64,000 bases of DNA from Deltaproteobacteria bacterium (lineage in GTDB: Bacteria; Myxococcota; Myxococcia; Myxococcales; 40CM-4-68-19): assembly GCA_005879315.1 (NCBI GenBank), contig VBLC01000039.1:1-64000 (forward strand), read 5' to 3'. The notes below the pieces were generated by a model, which saw only the letters and a list, made by a program, of their open reading frames with translations, did no database searches and was not told the origin of the DNA. Made by a program: the position numbers and the translations under genes. Shown here in pieces: positions 10,249 through 21,351 of this stretch (within the stretch, counting starts at the first letter, position 1; the number at the start of each line of letters is the position of its first letter).

Positions 10249-13143
10249 CTAGTTCTTCCTCGCGGGGGCGCCGTTGCCGCCCGCTGCAGGTGGCCGGCTG
10301 GCGGGCGCGGGCTTGGGCGGCGGCGTCTGCGCTGCCGGCGGCGCCTGCGTCTTGATCGGCACGCGCAGCGCCTTCTGCGCCTGCATCCGCTTCTCCTCTT
10401 CGTCGACGAACGGCTCGAACTCCTTCTTGCTCACCGCCTTCACGTAGGCGTCCTCGGCGGTGATCTTTCCCTCCTTGAGCAGCCGCATCAGGTCAATATC
10501 CATCAGCTGCATGCCCTGCTCACGCGAGGTGGAGATGACCGAGGGGAGCTGGAAGGCCTTGCCCTTGCGGATGAGGTTTCCGACGGCCTCGTTGTTGATG
10601 AGCAGCTCCACCGCCAGAACGCGGCCCGCGCCGCTCTTCTCGCGCAACAGATACTGGCAAACGACCGCGCGAAGGCTGTCGGCCAGGGTCGAGCGGACCT
10701 GCTGCTGCTGTCCGGGGGGAAAGGCGGCGACGATGCGGTCGACGGTGGTGGCCGCCGAGACCGTGTGCACCGTGCCGAAAACAAGATGTCCCGTCTCCGC
10801 CGCGACGACGGTGAACTCGATGGTGGGCAGGTCGCGCATCTCGCCGACGAGGATGACGTTGGGATCCTCGCGCAAGGTCGAGCGCAGCGCGGCGGCAAAG
10901 GAGCGGGTGTGCGTGCCCACCTCGCGCTGGTTGACCAGGCTCTCCTTGCGCCTGTGGATCACTTCGATCGGATCCTCGAGCGAGATGATGTGCCGCGAGG
11001 AAGTGCGGTTGATGTAATCGATCAGCGCCGCGAGAGTGGTCGATTTGCCCGACCCGGTCGGGCCGCCCACCAGCACCAGGCCATTCTTCAGATCGCCGAA
11101 CGTGCGCACCAGCGGCGGCAGACCGAGCTTCTCGAACTCGGGCAGCGTTCCGCGGATGCGGCGGAAGACACCCGAGAGCCCGCCCAGCTGCTGGAAGACG
11201 TTGGCGCGGAAGCGCAGCTCTTCGCTCTTCACTTCATGCGAGTAGTCGACGTCCTGCAGCGCCTGCAGCGCCATCACCTGTTCGTTGGTCAGGTGCGGCA
11301 GGAGCAGAGCCTTGACGGCTTCCTCGGAGAGCGGGCCGTCGGTGACGGGGCTGACCTGGCCGACCTTCTTCATGAACACGGGCTTGTTGGAGGCGACGAT
11401 CAGATCATCGCCCTCCTCGATCGCCAGCTTCACCAGCAGCCGATCGAGCAATGGCACCGGCACGGCTCCGCCCTGCGCGGTGATCCGCCAGCGCGCGCCC
11501 AGCTCTCGCGCGGCCGCGCGCACCTTGAGGTGCATGTCGTCGTGCAGCTTGGCGATGGTGGTGGCGTGCTCGCGGCAGTCGAACTTCTCGAGGAACTTGA
11601 TCGCCAGGTAGCGGACATCGGCGTTTTCCGAGCTGCACAGCTGCGCCACCTGCGGGGAGGCGCCCTTGGCGCTCATGTCGATGAGCGCCGGCAAGCAGAT
11701 GGGCTGGAGGTCTGGTTCGGCGGTCATGATGTGCACGATGTACGGCACGGCGCGCGCGTCGTTGATCATCGCCACCGCTTCGATGGCGGTTTCCTTCACC
11801 CACCAGTCGGAATCCTGCGAGGCGGTCTGCACCAGCGAGCGCAGCGCCTTGGGGTCCTTGAGCCGGCCGAGCACGCCGACGGCGAAGCGGCGGATCACGT
11901 CCGACTTGTCGGTGAGCAGCGGGACGATGTGCGGGGTCAGCCGCAGCCCGCCCAGCTCGACCAGCGCATCCATCACCCGCTCGCGCACCCACCAGTCTTC
12001 GTCGCGGAGCATGGCCATCAGCTTGGGCCAGAGCGACGCATCCGGATCGGGCACCCCGCGGATGACTTCGGTGGCCATGCGCCGCACGTTCACGTCGCGG
12101 CTGCGCAAGAGCCAGATGACCGTGCGGGAGATGTCGAGCTTGCCCTCCATCGAGAGCTGCTTGAGCACCTCGGCGGCGCGGTTGCGCACCGGGACCTGCT
12201 TGTGGGCCAGCGCATCGACCAGGGGAGGCAGCACCGCATCGGAGCCGATGGCCTCCAGCGCGTTGAGCACCGCCAGGCGAATGGCGCGAGGTCCCGCGCG
12301 CATCTTGCGCTCGAGCGCGGCGATCACCCGCGCCGAGGAGAAGCGGCGGAGGCCGTCGACTGCGGCTTTGACGAATCCGACCGCGTCGGAGTCGAGGAAA
12401 GGTCCGACGAATTCGAAGTAATCCTCCTCGGCGCAGAGCGCAGAGAAGGAAGTGATCGCCTGCATCGCGATCGTTTCCGGCAGCGATCCGTCGAGGAACG
12501 GCGCGATCACCTTGAGCGCCGAGGCGGGGTCCTTTCCCATCGCCTTGGCGTCGCCCAGGTGCTTCAGTGCGTGGACCTTCTCCGCGGTCGTGCCCACCGC
12601 CAGCGCCGCATGCAGCGCCGGAACCGCCTGGTTCTTGGCGAAGCTGACCAGCACGTCGAGCGCCTCGACGCGGCCGGCGAATCCGCTCTCCCCCGCCGCC
12701 TTGCTGAGCATCTCGAAGACGGTCTTGCCGCCGCCGATCTGCATCAGCGCGCGCGCCACGGTGGCGCGCAGGCCCTGATCGCTCGAACGCAACAGCTCCA
12801 CCAGCGCGGCGTGCTCGGTGGCGCTGTTCACCTTGGGGAGCAGCGAGGCCAGCGTCGTGCGCAGGCTTGCATCGGCCGACTTGAGCGCTTTGACGAACGG
12901 AACGAAGAGCGCCTTGTCGGGATTCTTGTCGATCAGCCGCGCGAAGACGGTCAGCCGCGAGCGATGCACGGCCGCGTCGGAGGTCTTGCCGGTGACCACC
13001 TCCAGGAGCTTGAGCAGGTCGGGTGTCTGCGGCGCCTCGACGGCGACGACGAAGGACTCCACTTCCTCGGGCGCTTTCCATGCGGCCGACTTGAATTGAG
13101 CGAGGAGGTCCTTCCCGGAGAGCATCCGGTTCCAGCTTAGCAT
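10249..13143 (-). CDS. HEAT-repeat domain fused to PilT-class ATPase
   Basis: 964 residues. Residues ~80-555 are a long series of HEAT-like repeats (for example AVLNALEAIGSDAVLPPLVDAL and VRRMATEVIRGV). Residues ~565-915 are a complete PilT/PilU ATPase: Walker A GGPTGSGKST with K700, Asp box SLEDPIEVIH, Walker B ILVGEMRDL and His box FGTVHTVSAA, so it should be catalytically active. A Pro/Ala-rich tail (~930-964) ends the protein. The HEAT solenoid may bind a partner at the pilus base; that is inference. The start could also be the Met six codons further in (13125). It is the first gene of the minus-strand run, and there are only 73 bp to the divergent SGNH gene. Confidence 0.9.
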   Translation of the reverse strand: MLSWNRMLSGKDLLAQFKSAAWKAPEEVESFVVAVEAPQTPDLLKLLEVVTGKTSDAAVHRSRLTVFARLIDKNPDKALFVPFVKALKSADASLRTTLASLLPKVNSATEHAALVELLRSSDQGLRATVARALMQIGGGKTVFEMLSKAAGESGFAGRVEALDVLVSFAKNQAVPALHAALAVGTTAEKVHALKHLGDAKAMGKDPASALKVIAPFLDGSLPETIAMQAITSFSALCAEEDYFEFVGPFLDSDAVGFVKAAVDGLRRFSSARVIAALERKMRAGPRAIRLAVLNALEAIGSDAVLPPLVDALAHKQVPVRNRAAEVLKQLSMEGKLDISRTVIWLLRSRDVNVRRMATEVIRGVPDPDASLWPKLMAMLRDEDWWVRERVMDALVELGGLRLTPHIVPLLTDKSDVIRRFAVGVLGRLKDPKALRSLVQTASQDSDWWVKETAIEAVAMINDARAVPYIVHIMTAEPDLQPICLPALIDMSAKGASPQVAQLCSSENADVRYLAIKFLEKFDCREHATTIAKLHDDMHLKVRAAARELGARWRITAQGGAVPVPLLDRLLVKLAIEEGDDLIVASNKPVFMKKVGQVSPVTDGPLSEEAVKALLLPHLTNEQVMALQALQDVDYSHEVKSEELRFRANVFQQLGGLSGVFRRIRGTLPEFEKLGLPPLVRTFGDLKNGLVLVGGPTGSGKSTTLAALIDYINRTSSRHIISLEDPIEVIHRRKESLVNQREVGTHTRSFAAALRSTLREDPNVILVGEMRDLPTIEFTVVAAETGHLVFGTVHTVSAATTVDRIVAAFPPGQQQQVRSTLADSLRAVVCQYLLREKSGAGRVLAVELLINNEAVGNLIRKGKAFQLPSVISTSREQGMQLMDIDLMRLLKEGKITAEDAYVKAVSKKEFEPFVDEEEKRMQAQKALRVPIKTQAPPAAQTPPPKPAPASRPPAAGGNGAPARKN

Positions 13144-13216
13144 CGAGGTCGCTCTTCGCAGCTTTACGGCTGGCCGCCCGCCTGCCGCGGGTAGACAGCG
13201 TGACTACGTTTCCTCC

Positions 13217-13819
13217 GTGCTCTATCTTGCATTGGGAGATTCGACTGGTCTGGGCGTCGGCGCGCGCGAAGGGGGCGGCTATCCCGACCGGCTGGTGCGC
13301 CTCCTGCGGCCGGCGCATCCGGCGCTGCGGCTGCAGAACCTTTGCCGGAGCGGCGCCATCACTGCCGACGTTCTTTCCGATCAGCTCCCCGCTGCGATGG
13401 GCGCTCGGCCACGATTGATCACTCTCGGCATCGGCATCAACGACGTCGGGCTGCAGTTGCCCGACGATGCCTTCGCGCTCAACCTGGAAGAGCTCGTCGT
13501 GCGGCTGCGCAGGCTCGCGGCGCCCATCGTCATCGCCAACATCCCTGACCTGTCGCTGGCGCCGGCACTGGCGGGCGCCGTGCCCCGCGCGCTCTACGAG
13601 AAGCGCATCGAGATGTTCAACCTGCACGTCACCGCGACCGCCGCGCGGCACGCGCTTGCGCTGATCGATCTGCATGCGCTCAGCCGCGAGATGTTTCCCG
13701 GCCGCGCCGGGATGTTCTCCGCCGATGGCTTTCATCCCAGCGACGCCGGCTACCAGACCTGGGCGGAGCGGATGCTGCCGGTGGTCGAGCCGCTCCTGCG
13801 CCCAGAAGCGAGGCCCTGA
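13217..13819 (+). CDS. SGNH/GDSL-type hydrolase
   Basis: 200 residues from a GTG start. Block I is LALGDSTGLGVG with the nucleophilic serine, block III is GIGINDVG, and block V is DGFHPSDAGY with the Asp-x-x-His pair. This is a cytosolic-looking esterase or lipase of the GDSL family; there is no signal peptide and no substrate can be named. It is divergent from the HEAT-PilT gene and followed 62 bp later by a small membrane-protein gene on the same strand. Confidence 0.88.
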   Translation: MLYLALGDSTGLGVGAREGGGYPDRLVRLLRPAHPALRLQNLCRSGAITADVLSDQLPAAMGARPRLITLGIGINDVGLQLPDDAFALNLEELVVRLRRLAAPIVIANIPDLSLAPALAGAVPRALYEKRIEMFNLHVTATAARHALALIDLHALSREMFPGRAGMFSADGFHPSDAGYQTWAERMLPVVEPLLRPEARP

Positions 13820-13881
13820 AACCAGGGCTGAAATGCCGCCACTTCCAGTGCGTAAGGGAGACGCAGGGCCAGGAGGCGGCC

Positions 13882-14106
13882 ATGAAGACTTTCTTTCCGA
13901 TCGCGCTGATGACGACATGGGCGGTGATGGTGGCCCTGACCCTGGCCGACTTCGCCGGCTTCTACAAGGCGGTACACGCGGCCGAAGCGCCCACGGTCCA
14001 GGCGGTGGAATTGATCAACGCGATGGGCAAACGGCGCAAGACCCGGACCGCGGCCGACTGCACCGCGCTCCCCGACCTTCAAACTGCCCAGGCGGCGCAC
14101 GACTGA
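13882..14106 (+). CDS. Small membrane or exported protein, unknown
   Basis: 74 residues. A hydrophobic N-terminal helix (FPIALMTTWAVMVALTL) could be a signal anchor; the remainder is polar with one Cys. A good Shine-Dalgarno (AGGAGG) sits a few bases before the ATG. It ends 10 bp before the convergent aldo/keto reductase gene. I do not recognise the family. Confidence 0.55.
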   Translation: MKTFFPIALMTTWAVMVALTLADFAGFYKAVHAAEAPTVQAVELINAMGKRRKTRTAADCTALPDLQTAQAAHD

Positions 14107-14116
14107 AACGATCGCG

Positions 14117-15157
14117 TCACTCGAGCGAGGGAATGCGCACCAGCGCCGCGTTCTCCTCGACGTGGGCGGGCGTCTTCATTCCCACCAGCGCGCACGTCAC
14201 CGCCGATCGGGCGAACTGCAACGCGCGCTGCGCATCGGTCTGGAGCGCGCCGGGCTGATCGCGCATCTGCCGCAGCAGCTTCTGCGCCAGCCGTCCTTGC
14301 AGCAGGCTCGCCGAAGCAAACACGGCGACGCCGTTGTCGTGCGCCGCCTCGAGCAACGACCTGCCACCCTGGTTGCGGAAGACTCGCGCCTCGTTCATCT
14401 CGACGTTGAAGGGCAACTGCACGGCGCGGAAATGGTGCGAGGCGCCGCCGGCCTCGCGCGCCGCGGCGAGCATTTCGTCGAGCGAGAGGTACTCTTCCTC
14501 GCCGGCGGCGAGACGAAAACCGCCCCAGGTGGCGACCCCGTAAGCGGCGATGCGCCCCTCCGCGCAAGCGCGCTCGAGCGCCGCGAAGGCCGCGCGCAAG
14601 CGCCGGAGAAACTCGGCCCGCGTCACTTCGCCGAGTTGCGTCTCGGGATTGTGGAGGTAGTAGAGATCGATGCACGCCACGCCGAGGTTGCGCCGGCTGC
14701 GATCGATCTGGTCCTCGAGATAGCGCGGCGCCAGCGAATGGCAGCCCGCGACGATCTCCTCCGGCTCGAGCAAGCCGGGCTTGATGAAGGTCTCCTCGAA
14801 GTAGGCGCGCACGTCGCGCGGGCGCGCGCCGTCGAAAGGCAGGTAGCCGCCCTTGGTGCAGAGCACGAACTGCTCGCGGGGCAGGCCGCTCTCGCGCACC
14901 GCCGCGCCCACGGCGCGCTCGCTGCGCTGGTTGCGATAATTGATCGCGCTGTCGACGACGTTGATGCCCAGCTGCAGCGCGCGCCGCACCGACCGGGCGT
15001 AGAGCGCGTCGGTGGCGTCGTCGTCGCGGTCGAGATACGTGCCGATGCCGAGCGAGGAGAGCCAGAGGCCTGAACCTTCGCGGAAGTGGCCGGGCGCGCC
15101 GCCGCTCGCGTCGCGAAAACGCGCAGTGCCTTCGAGAGTGGCGAGGCCGGGAAGCAT
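14117..15157 (-). CDS. Aldo/keto reductase
   Basis: 346 residues. The AKR barrel is recognisable: SLGIGTYLD at strand 1, a catalytic tyrosine region NVVDSAINYRNQRSE, lysine in FVLCTKGGYLP, histidine in LYYLHNPET, and a C-terminal ALVGMKTPAHVEEN cofactor segment. It probably reduces carbonyls with NADPH in the cytosol; the substrate is unknown. It diverges from the respiratory operon, leaving a 147 bp intergenic region. Confidence 0.88.
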   Translation of the reverse strand: MLPGLATLEGTARFRDASGGAPGHFREGSGLWLSSLGIGTYLDRDDDATDALYARSVRRALQLGINVVDSAINYRNQRSERAVGAAVRESGLPREQFVLCTKGGYLPFDGARPRDVRAYFEETFIKPGLLEPEEIVAGCHSLAPRYLEDQIDRSRRNLGVACIDLYYLHNPETQLGEVTRAEFLRRLRAAFAALERACAEGRIAAYGVATWGGFRLAAGEEEYLSLDEMLAAAREAGGASHHFRAVQLPFNVEMNEARVFRNQGGRSLLEAAHDNGVAVFASASLLQGRLAQKLLRQMRDQPGALQTDAQRALQFARSAVTCALVGMKTPAHVEENAALVRIPSLE

Positions 15158-15304
15158 GGGCGCATCCTAGGCTCGCGCGCGGACCAGCGCGAACGCGAGC
15201 GAGGGTTACGCACCTGCGCGCGAGCCGACACCGACCGGAAGGGCGCTTGCCAAGTCGCCCGATCTTTGCTCTGCATCGCCCCGTCCCGAGAGATCGGAAA
15301 TGGA

Positions 15305-15955
15305 ATGAGCGCACTCTTCAAGCCGGGCGCCAACACTTCATTTCGCGTCACGCTCGTAGTGCTCGCCTTGCTGCTCGGTGGGGGGTTGGTCGCCGGCCCG
15401 ATGATCTACGTGCGCTCGCCGTACTTCACGCAGCAGCAGGATCCGGTCGATCAGCCAGTGCAGTTCGATCACCGTCATCACGTCGGCGACGAAGGGATCG
15501 ACTGTCGCTATTGCCATTCGCTGGTGGAGAAAGCGCCCAATGCCGGAGTACCTCCAACCAGCGTCTGCCTCAATTGCCACGAGCAGATCTGGAACAAGAG
15601 CCCCAAGCTCGCGCCGGTGCGGGAGAGCTATTTCGCCGACCGGCCCATCGTTTGGAACAAGGTCAACAAGCTGCCCCACTTCGTCTACTTCAACCATTCC
15701 ATCCACCTGAAGCAGGGTGTCGGCTGCGTCACCTGCCACGGGCGCATCGACGAGATGGCGTTGGTGGAGAAAGCGCAGCCCCTGACCATGGGCTGGTGCC
15801 TCGAGTGCCATCGCAATCCGGAGCGCTTTCTCCGCCCGCGCGAGGAAATCACCAGCATGACGTTCCGGCCGCGCGATCAGCTCGCGCTCGGCCGCGCGCT
15901 GAAGGACCAGTACCACGTCCACACTCGCGTCTCCTGCACGACCTGCCACCGATGA
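15305..15955 (+). CDS. actA: Alternative complex III subunit A, pentaheme cytochrome c
   Basis: 216 residues from the ATG at 15305; the longer in-frame extension has no coding character. One N-terminal membrane anchor (VTLVVLALLLGGGLVAG) is followed by a periplasmic domain with five CxxCH heme sites: CRYCH, CLNCH, CVTCH, CLECH and CTTCH. This matches ActA, the pentaheme subunit of the quinol:electron acceptor oxidoreductase that replaces the bc1 complex. Its stop overlaps the actB start. Confidence 0.95.
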   Translation: MSALFKPGANTSFRVTLVVLALLLGGGLVAGPMIYVRSPYFTQQQDPVDQPVQFDHRHHVGDEGIDCRYCHSLVEKAPNAGVPPTSVCLNCHEQIWNKSPKLAPVRESYFADRPIVWNKVNKLPHFVYFNHSIHLKQGVGCVTCHGRIDEMALVEKAQPLTMGWCLECHRNPERFLRPREEITSMTFRPRDQLALGRALKDQYHVHTRVSCTTCHR

Positions 15956-18857
15956 AGCTTCCTCTCGCCGGACAGAGCAGGCCCTGGCGCAGCGTGGAGG
16001 AGCTGCAATCTCCGCCGGCGCCGTCGCGCGAGCTGGGGCCTGCGGAGCCTCCCTCGCGGCGCGAAGTGCTGCAGCTCCTCGGCGCGAGCGCGGCGCTGGC
16101 GACGATGGGCGGCTGCCTCAAGCCGCCCGACGAGAAGATTCTTCCCTATACGAAGCAGCCGCCGGAGGTGACGCCGGGCAACCCGCTGCATTACGCGACC
16201 TGCTCGACGCTCGACGGCCGCGCCACGGGTCTGCTCGTCACCGCCAGCGAGGGCCGTCCGACAAAAGTGGAGGGCAGTCCCGAACATCCTTCGAGCAAGG
16301 GCGGGATCGGCGTGCTCGAGCAGGCGCAGCTGCTCAGCCTCTACGATCCGCAGCGCCTCAAGGTCGTGCAGTACAAGAGCGAGCTCCGCTCGTGGCGCGA
16401 TTTTCTCGCCACCATGATCGCCAAGAGCCGCGTGCTCCGTGACCGGCGCGGCGAAGGCTTGCGCTTCCTCATGGAGCCGAGCTCGTCGCCCCTGATCGCG
16501 CATCTGCGGCAGCGATTGCTCGAGGTCTATCCGCGCGCGCGTTTTTCCTCGTGGAGCGCGATTCCGCTGCAGCAGATCCACGACGGCGCGCAGCTCGCTT
16601 TCGGATCCGCCTACGAGACGCGGATCGATCTGTCTCGAGCGCAGGCCGTGGCGTCGCTGGATGCGGATTTCCTTTCCGCGATGCCGGGCAATGCGCGCCC
16701 GATGAAAGACTGGGCAGCGCGCCGCGTGCCGCCGAACATGGCCCGGCTCTATGCGGTCGAGGCGCACCTCTCGGTCACCGGCATGAATGCCGACCATCGG
16801 CTGCGGTTGAAGCCGAGCCAGGTGCATCGCTTCGGGCTGGCTCTGCTGGGGCGGCTCGTCCCCCGCCATGCCGCGCTCGCCAAGCGCTTTTCATTCTCGG
16901 CGGAAGAGCTGCGCTTCGCCGACGTCCTGGCGAGAGATCTGCAGCGCGCCGGCGCGGGCGCTGCAGTGCTGGTCGGCGCCCGGCAACCGCCGGTCTTGCA
17001 CGCGGCAATGCACGCCATCAATGCCGCGTTGGGCAGCAGCGTCGTCTCGCAAGCGAAGCCGGTGCTCCACGAGATGGACGCGGGCCCTCGAGCGCTGCGG
17101 GTGCTCGCCGAGGAGATGCGCCGCGGAGCCGTCGATACCTTGATCATGACCGCTTACAACCCAGTCTATGGCGCGACCTCGGACATCAATTTCGCCATGG
17201 CATTGTCGCAGGTCAATACTTCGGTCTATCGGACGCTCTATGCCGACGAGACCGCGGAGCGCGCCGGCTGGGTCCTTCCCGCCGCGCACCCCTTGGAGAG
17301 CTGGGGCGACGCGCGGGCGCACGACGGGACCATCAGCTTCCAGCAACCGCTCATCGCTCCACTCTATGCGGGCGTGAGCGAGGCGGAAATGCTGGCCGCC
17401 TTGTTCGGGGAAGGCGACCGGACCGCATACACGCAGCTGCGCGAATTCTGGCAAGCGCGAGTGCCCGAGCTGGGGCGCTTCGACCTGACCTGGGAGAAAT
17501 GGATCGCGGACGGCTTCATTCCGGGAACCGCGGTCAAGGCCGAATCGCCCGCGGTCAATCATGACGCCGTTCTTGCCGAGGCGATGAAAGTCCCGCCCGC
17601 GGAAAAGCCCGGCCTGGAGATCAATGTCGTTGCCGATACCAAGGTCCTCGACGGGCGTTTCGGAAACAACGGCTGGCTGCAGGAGCTGCCCGATCCCGTC
17701 ACCAAGCTGACCTGGGAGAACGCCGCGCTGCTGAGCCCGGCGACTGCGGCGGAACTCGGCGTCGAGCAGGGCGACCTGGTCGACCTCACGCTGCGCGGCC
17801 CGCCTGCGCGCGCCCCGGTCGTGATCGCTCCGGGTCACGCAGACGGCGCGGTGACGGTCGCCATCGGCTACGGCCGGCGCAGCGACGCCGAGACGCTCTG
17901 CAAAGGAATTGGCTTCGACACCAGCACGCTGCGCCACAGCGACCTTCCCTGGTTCGCGCCCGGCTTGGCCCTGGTTGCGACCGGCCGCAAGGCGCGGCTG
18001 GCGCAGACGCAACAACATCACTCGATGGAAGGGCGGATCATCGCCGTTTCCGCTGCGCTCCCGAAGCTGCGCGAGACCGAGGAGATGCTCGAGGAGCAGC
18101 GCGGCGCGCCTCTCTCCTTCCACCGTCCCTGGGATTACTCCAAGGGATACCGTTGGGGAATGGCCATCGATCTCTCCCGCTGCACCGGCTGCAGCTCCTG
18201 CGTCGTTGCCTGCCAGGCGGAGAACAATGTCCCCGTGGTCGGGAAGGATCGGGTCTGGCGCAGCAGGGAAATGCACTGGCTGCGGGTCGATCGGTATTTT
18301 CTCGGCGAGGACGCGGCGAACCCGGGAGTGGTCTTCCAGCCGCTCATGTGCGTGCATTGCGAGAGCGCGCCCTGCGAATACGTCTGCCCGGTCAATGCCA
18401 CCGTCCACAGCGACGAGGGGCTCAACGAGATGGTCTACAACCGCTGTGTCGGGACACGATATTGCTCGAACAATTGCCCCTATAAAGTGCGGCGATTCAA
18501 TTTCTTCTCCTATACCTCGGAGTACAGCGACCAGGAGAAGATGGCCTTCAATCCCGACGTGACCGTCCGCTCGCGCGGCGTCATGGAGAAATGCACGTAT
18601 TGCGTCCAGCGCATCGAGCGGGCCCGAATCCATTCGCGGGTCGAGGGACGCGAGATCCGGGACGGCGAGATCCAGACCGCCTGCCAGCAGGCCTGTCCCG
18701 CCGACGCCATCGTCTTCGGCGATCTCAACGATTCCGGCTCGCGCGTCAGCCGGCTGCTCTCCAGCGAGCGCCGCTACGATCTCCTCCACGAGCTGGGCAC
18801 GCGCCCGCGCACCGGATATCTGGCCCGCGTCATGAATCCAAACCCGGAGCTCGCCTG

Positions 18858-18858
<1 letters not shown>
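15952..18858 (+). CDS. actB: Alternative complex III subunit B, molybdopterin-like/iron-sulfur protein
   Basis: 968 residues from the ATG overlapping the actA stop. A twin-arginine-like signal ([20 protein letters not shown]) leads into a molybdopterin-oxidoreductase-like domain (~60-640). The C-terminal part (~690-960) carries ferredoxin-type cysteine clusters: [35 protein letters not shown] and a CTYC...CQQAC set. In characterised ActB the molybdopterin domain has lost its cofactor and the clusters conduct electrons to the heme subunits. Both halves are fused, as usual. Confidence 0.95.
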
Positions 18859-20248
<1,390 letters not shown>

Positions 20249-20252
<4 letters not shown>

Positions 20253-20779
20253 AGCGCTACGTCCTCGGCGAATTCGGCGAGCCGGAGGATTGCGTGGAGG
20301 CATTGCGCAAGCTGCACGAGGCCGGAGTGCAAGGTCTGGATGCCTATTCACCCTATCCATTGCACGGCAGCGACGAGGCGCTGGAATTGCCGCGCAGCAA
20401 GGTTCCGCTCGTGGCGCTGACGGGCGGCGTCTTCGGAGCGCTGGGCGGCTACGTCATGCAAGCGTGGATGAACGGCGTCGATTTCGCGATCAATGTCGGC
20501 AACCGCCCGCCGCACGGATTCTGGACCAACATTCCCATCACCTTTGAATCGGGGGTGCTCCTCTCGGTCTTGAGCATCTTCTTCAGCGCCATCTTCTACT
20601 TCTTCGCCTTGCCGCGCCCCTATCATCCGGTCTTCGAGTCGGAGCAATTCCGCACCGCCTCTCTCGACGCATTCTGGGTGAGCATCGAGACCGAGGAGGA
20701 AGAGCCGGTCGCCGATCTGGAAGAGAAGCTGCGATCGACCGGCGCGCGCCGTGTCCACACGGTGGTGGAGAGCGCATGA
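20249..20779 (+). CDS. actD: Alternative complex III subunit D (DUF3341)
   Basis: 176 residues. A soluble N-terminal domain ([20 protein letters not shown]) is followed by two membrane helices ([19 protein letters not shown] and a second near 95-120) and a soluble C-terminus. This is the pattern of DUF3341/ActD, a structural subunit beside ActC. It overlaps actC and actE by four bases each. Confidence 0.92.
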
Positions 20780-21351
20780 AGACTCTCGTCCTCGCCGTGA
20801 TCTTCGCCGCGGCGTGCGGCGAGACGACTCTCTTCGATCCGATGGAGCGGCAGCCGAAGTTCAAACCCTTTTCCGCGAATGCCTTCTATGACGACGGGCG
20901 CGCCATGCGCGTTCCTCCGGCGGGAACGGTCCCGCGGGAGCGCCTCACCGATCGCCCGGAGATCGCGCAAGGCAAGGATCGCGACGGTCACGACGTCACC
21001 GTCATCCCCATCCCGGTCACCAGCGAGCTGATGAGCCTGGGACGAAAGAAGTTCGACATCCATTGCGCGGCGTGCCATGGCCTGCTCGGCGACGGCGTCA
21101 GCCCCGTGGCTGCGAAGATGTCGCTGCGGCCGCCGCCCTCGCTGCTCCTGCTGCACAATGATTCCGTGGGGCACTTCTTCGAGGTCATCTCGCAGGGCTA
21201 CGGATTGATGCCCTCCTATGCCGCGGAGCTCGACGCGCAGGATCGCTGGGCCGTCGTCCTCTATCTGCGCGCGCTGCGGCGCAGCCAGGCCGTGGCCCTC
21301 GCCGAAGTGCCGGCAGATATCCAGAAGCAACTGCGCGAGGAGCCCCGGTGA
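20776..21351 (+). CDS. actE: Alternative complex III subunit E, monoheme cytochrome c lipoprotein
   Basis: 191 residues. The lipobox in LAVIFAAACGE predicts lipid attachment on the periplasmic side. One heme site, CAACH (in FDIHCAACHGLLGDGVS), and a distal methionine candidate in GYGLMPSYA. It is the monoheme subunit that hands electrons from the complex to downstream carriers or the oxidase. Confidence 0.93.
   Translation: MKTLVLAVIFAAACGETTLFDPMERQPKFKPFSANAFYDDGRAMRVPPAGTVPRERLTDRPEIAQGKDRDGHDVTVIPIPVTSELMSLGRKKFDIHCAACHGLLGDGVSPVAAKMSLRPPPSLLLLHNDSVGHFFEVISQGYGLMPSYAAELDAQDRWAVVLYLRALRRSQAVALAEVPADIQKQLREEPR

Noticed and set aside
15237-15250. GG-N10-GC sigma-54-like match upstream of actA
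   Set aside because: The -12 part (CTTGCC) is fair but the -24 part (CCGGAA) is poor, and no paired activator sites were found nearby.
15086-15304. Longer N-terminus for ActA
   Set aside because: The extra 73 residues are Arg/Ala-rich and would precede the membrane anchor; the ATG at 15305 gives a normal N-terminus.
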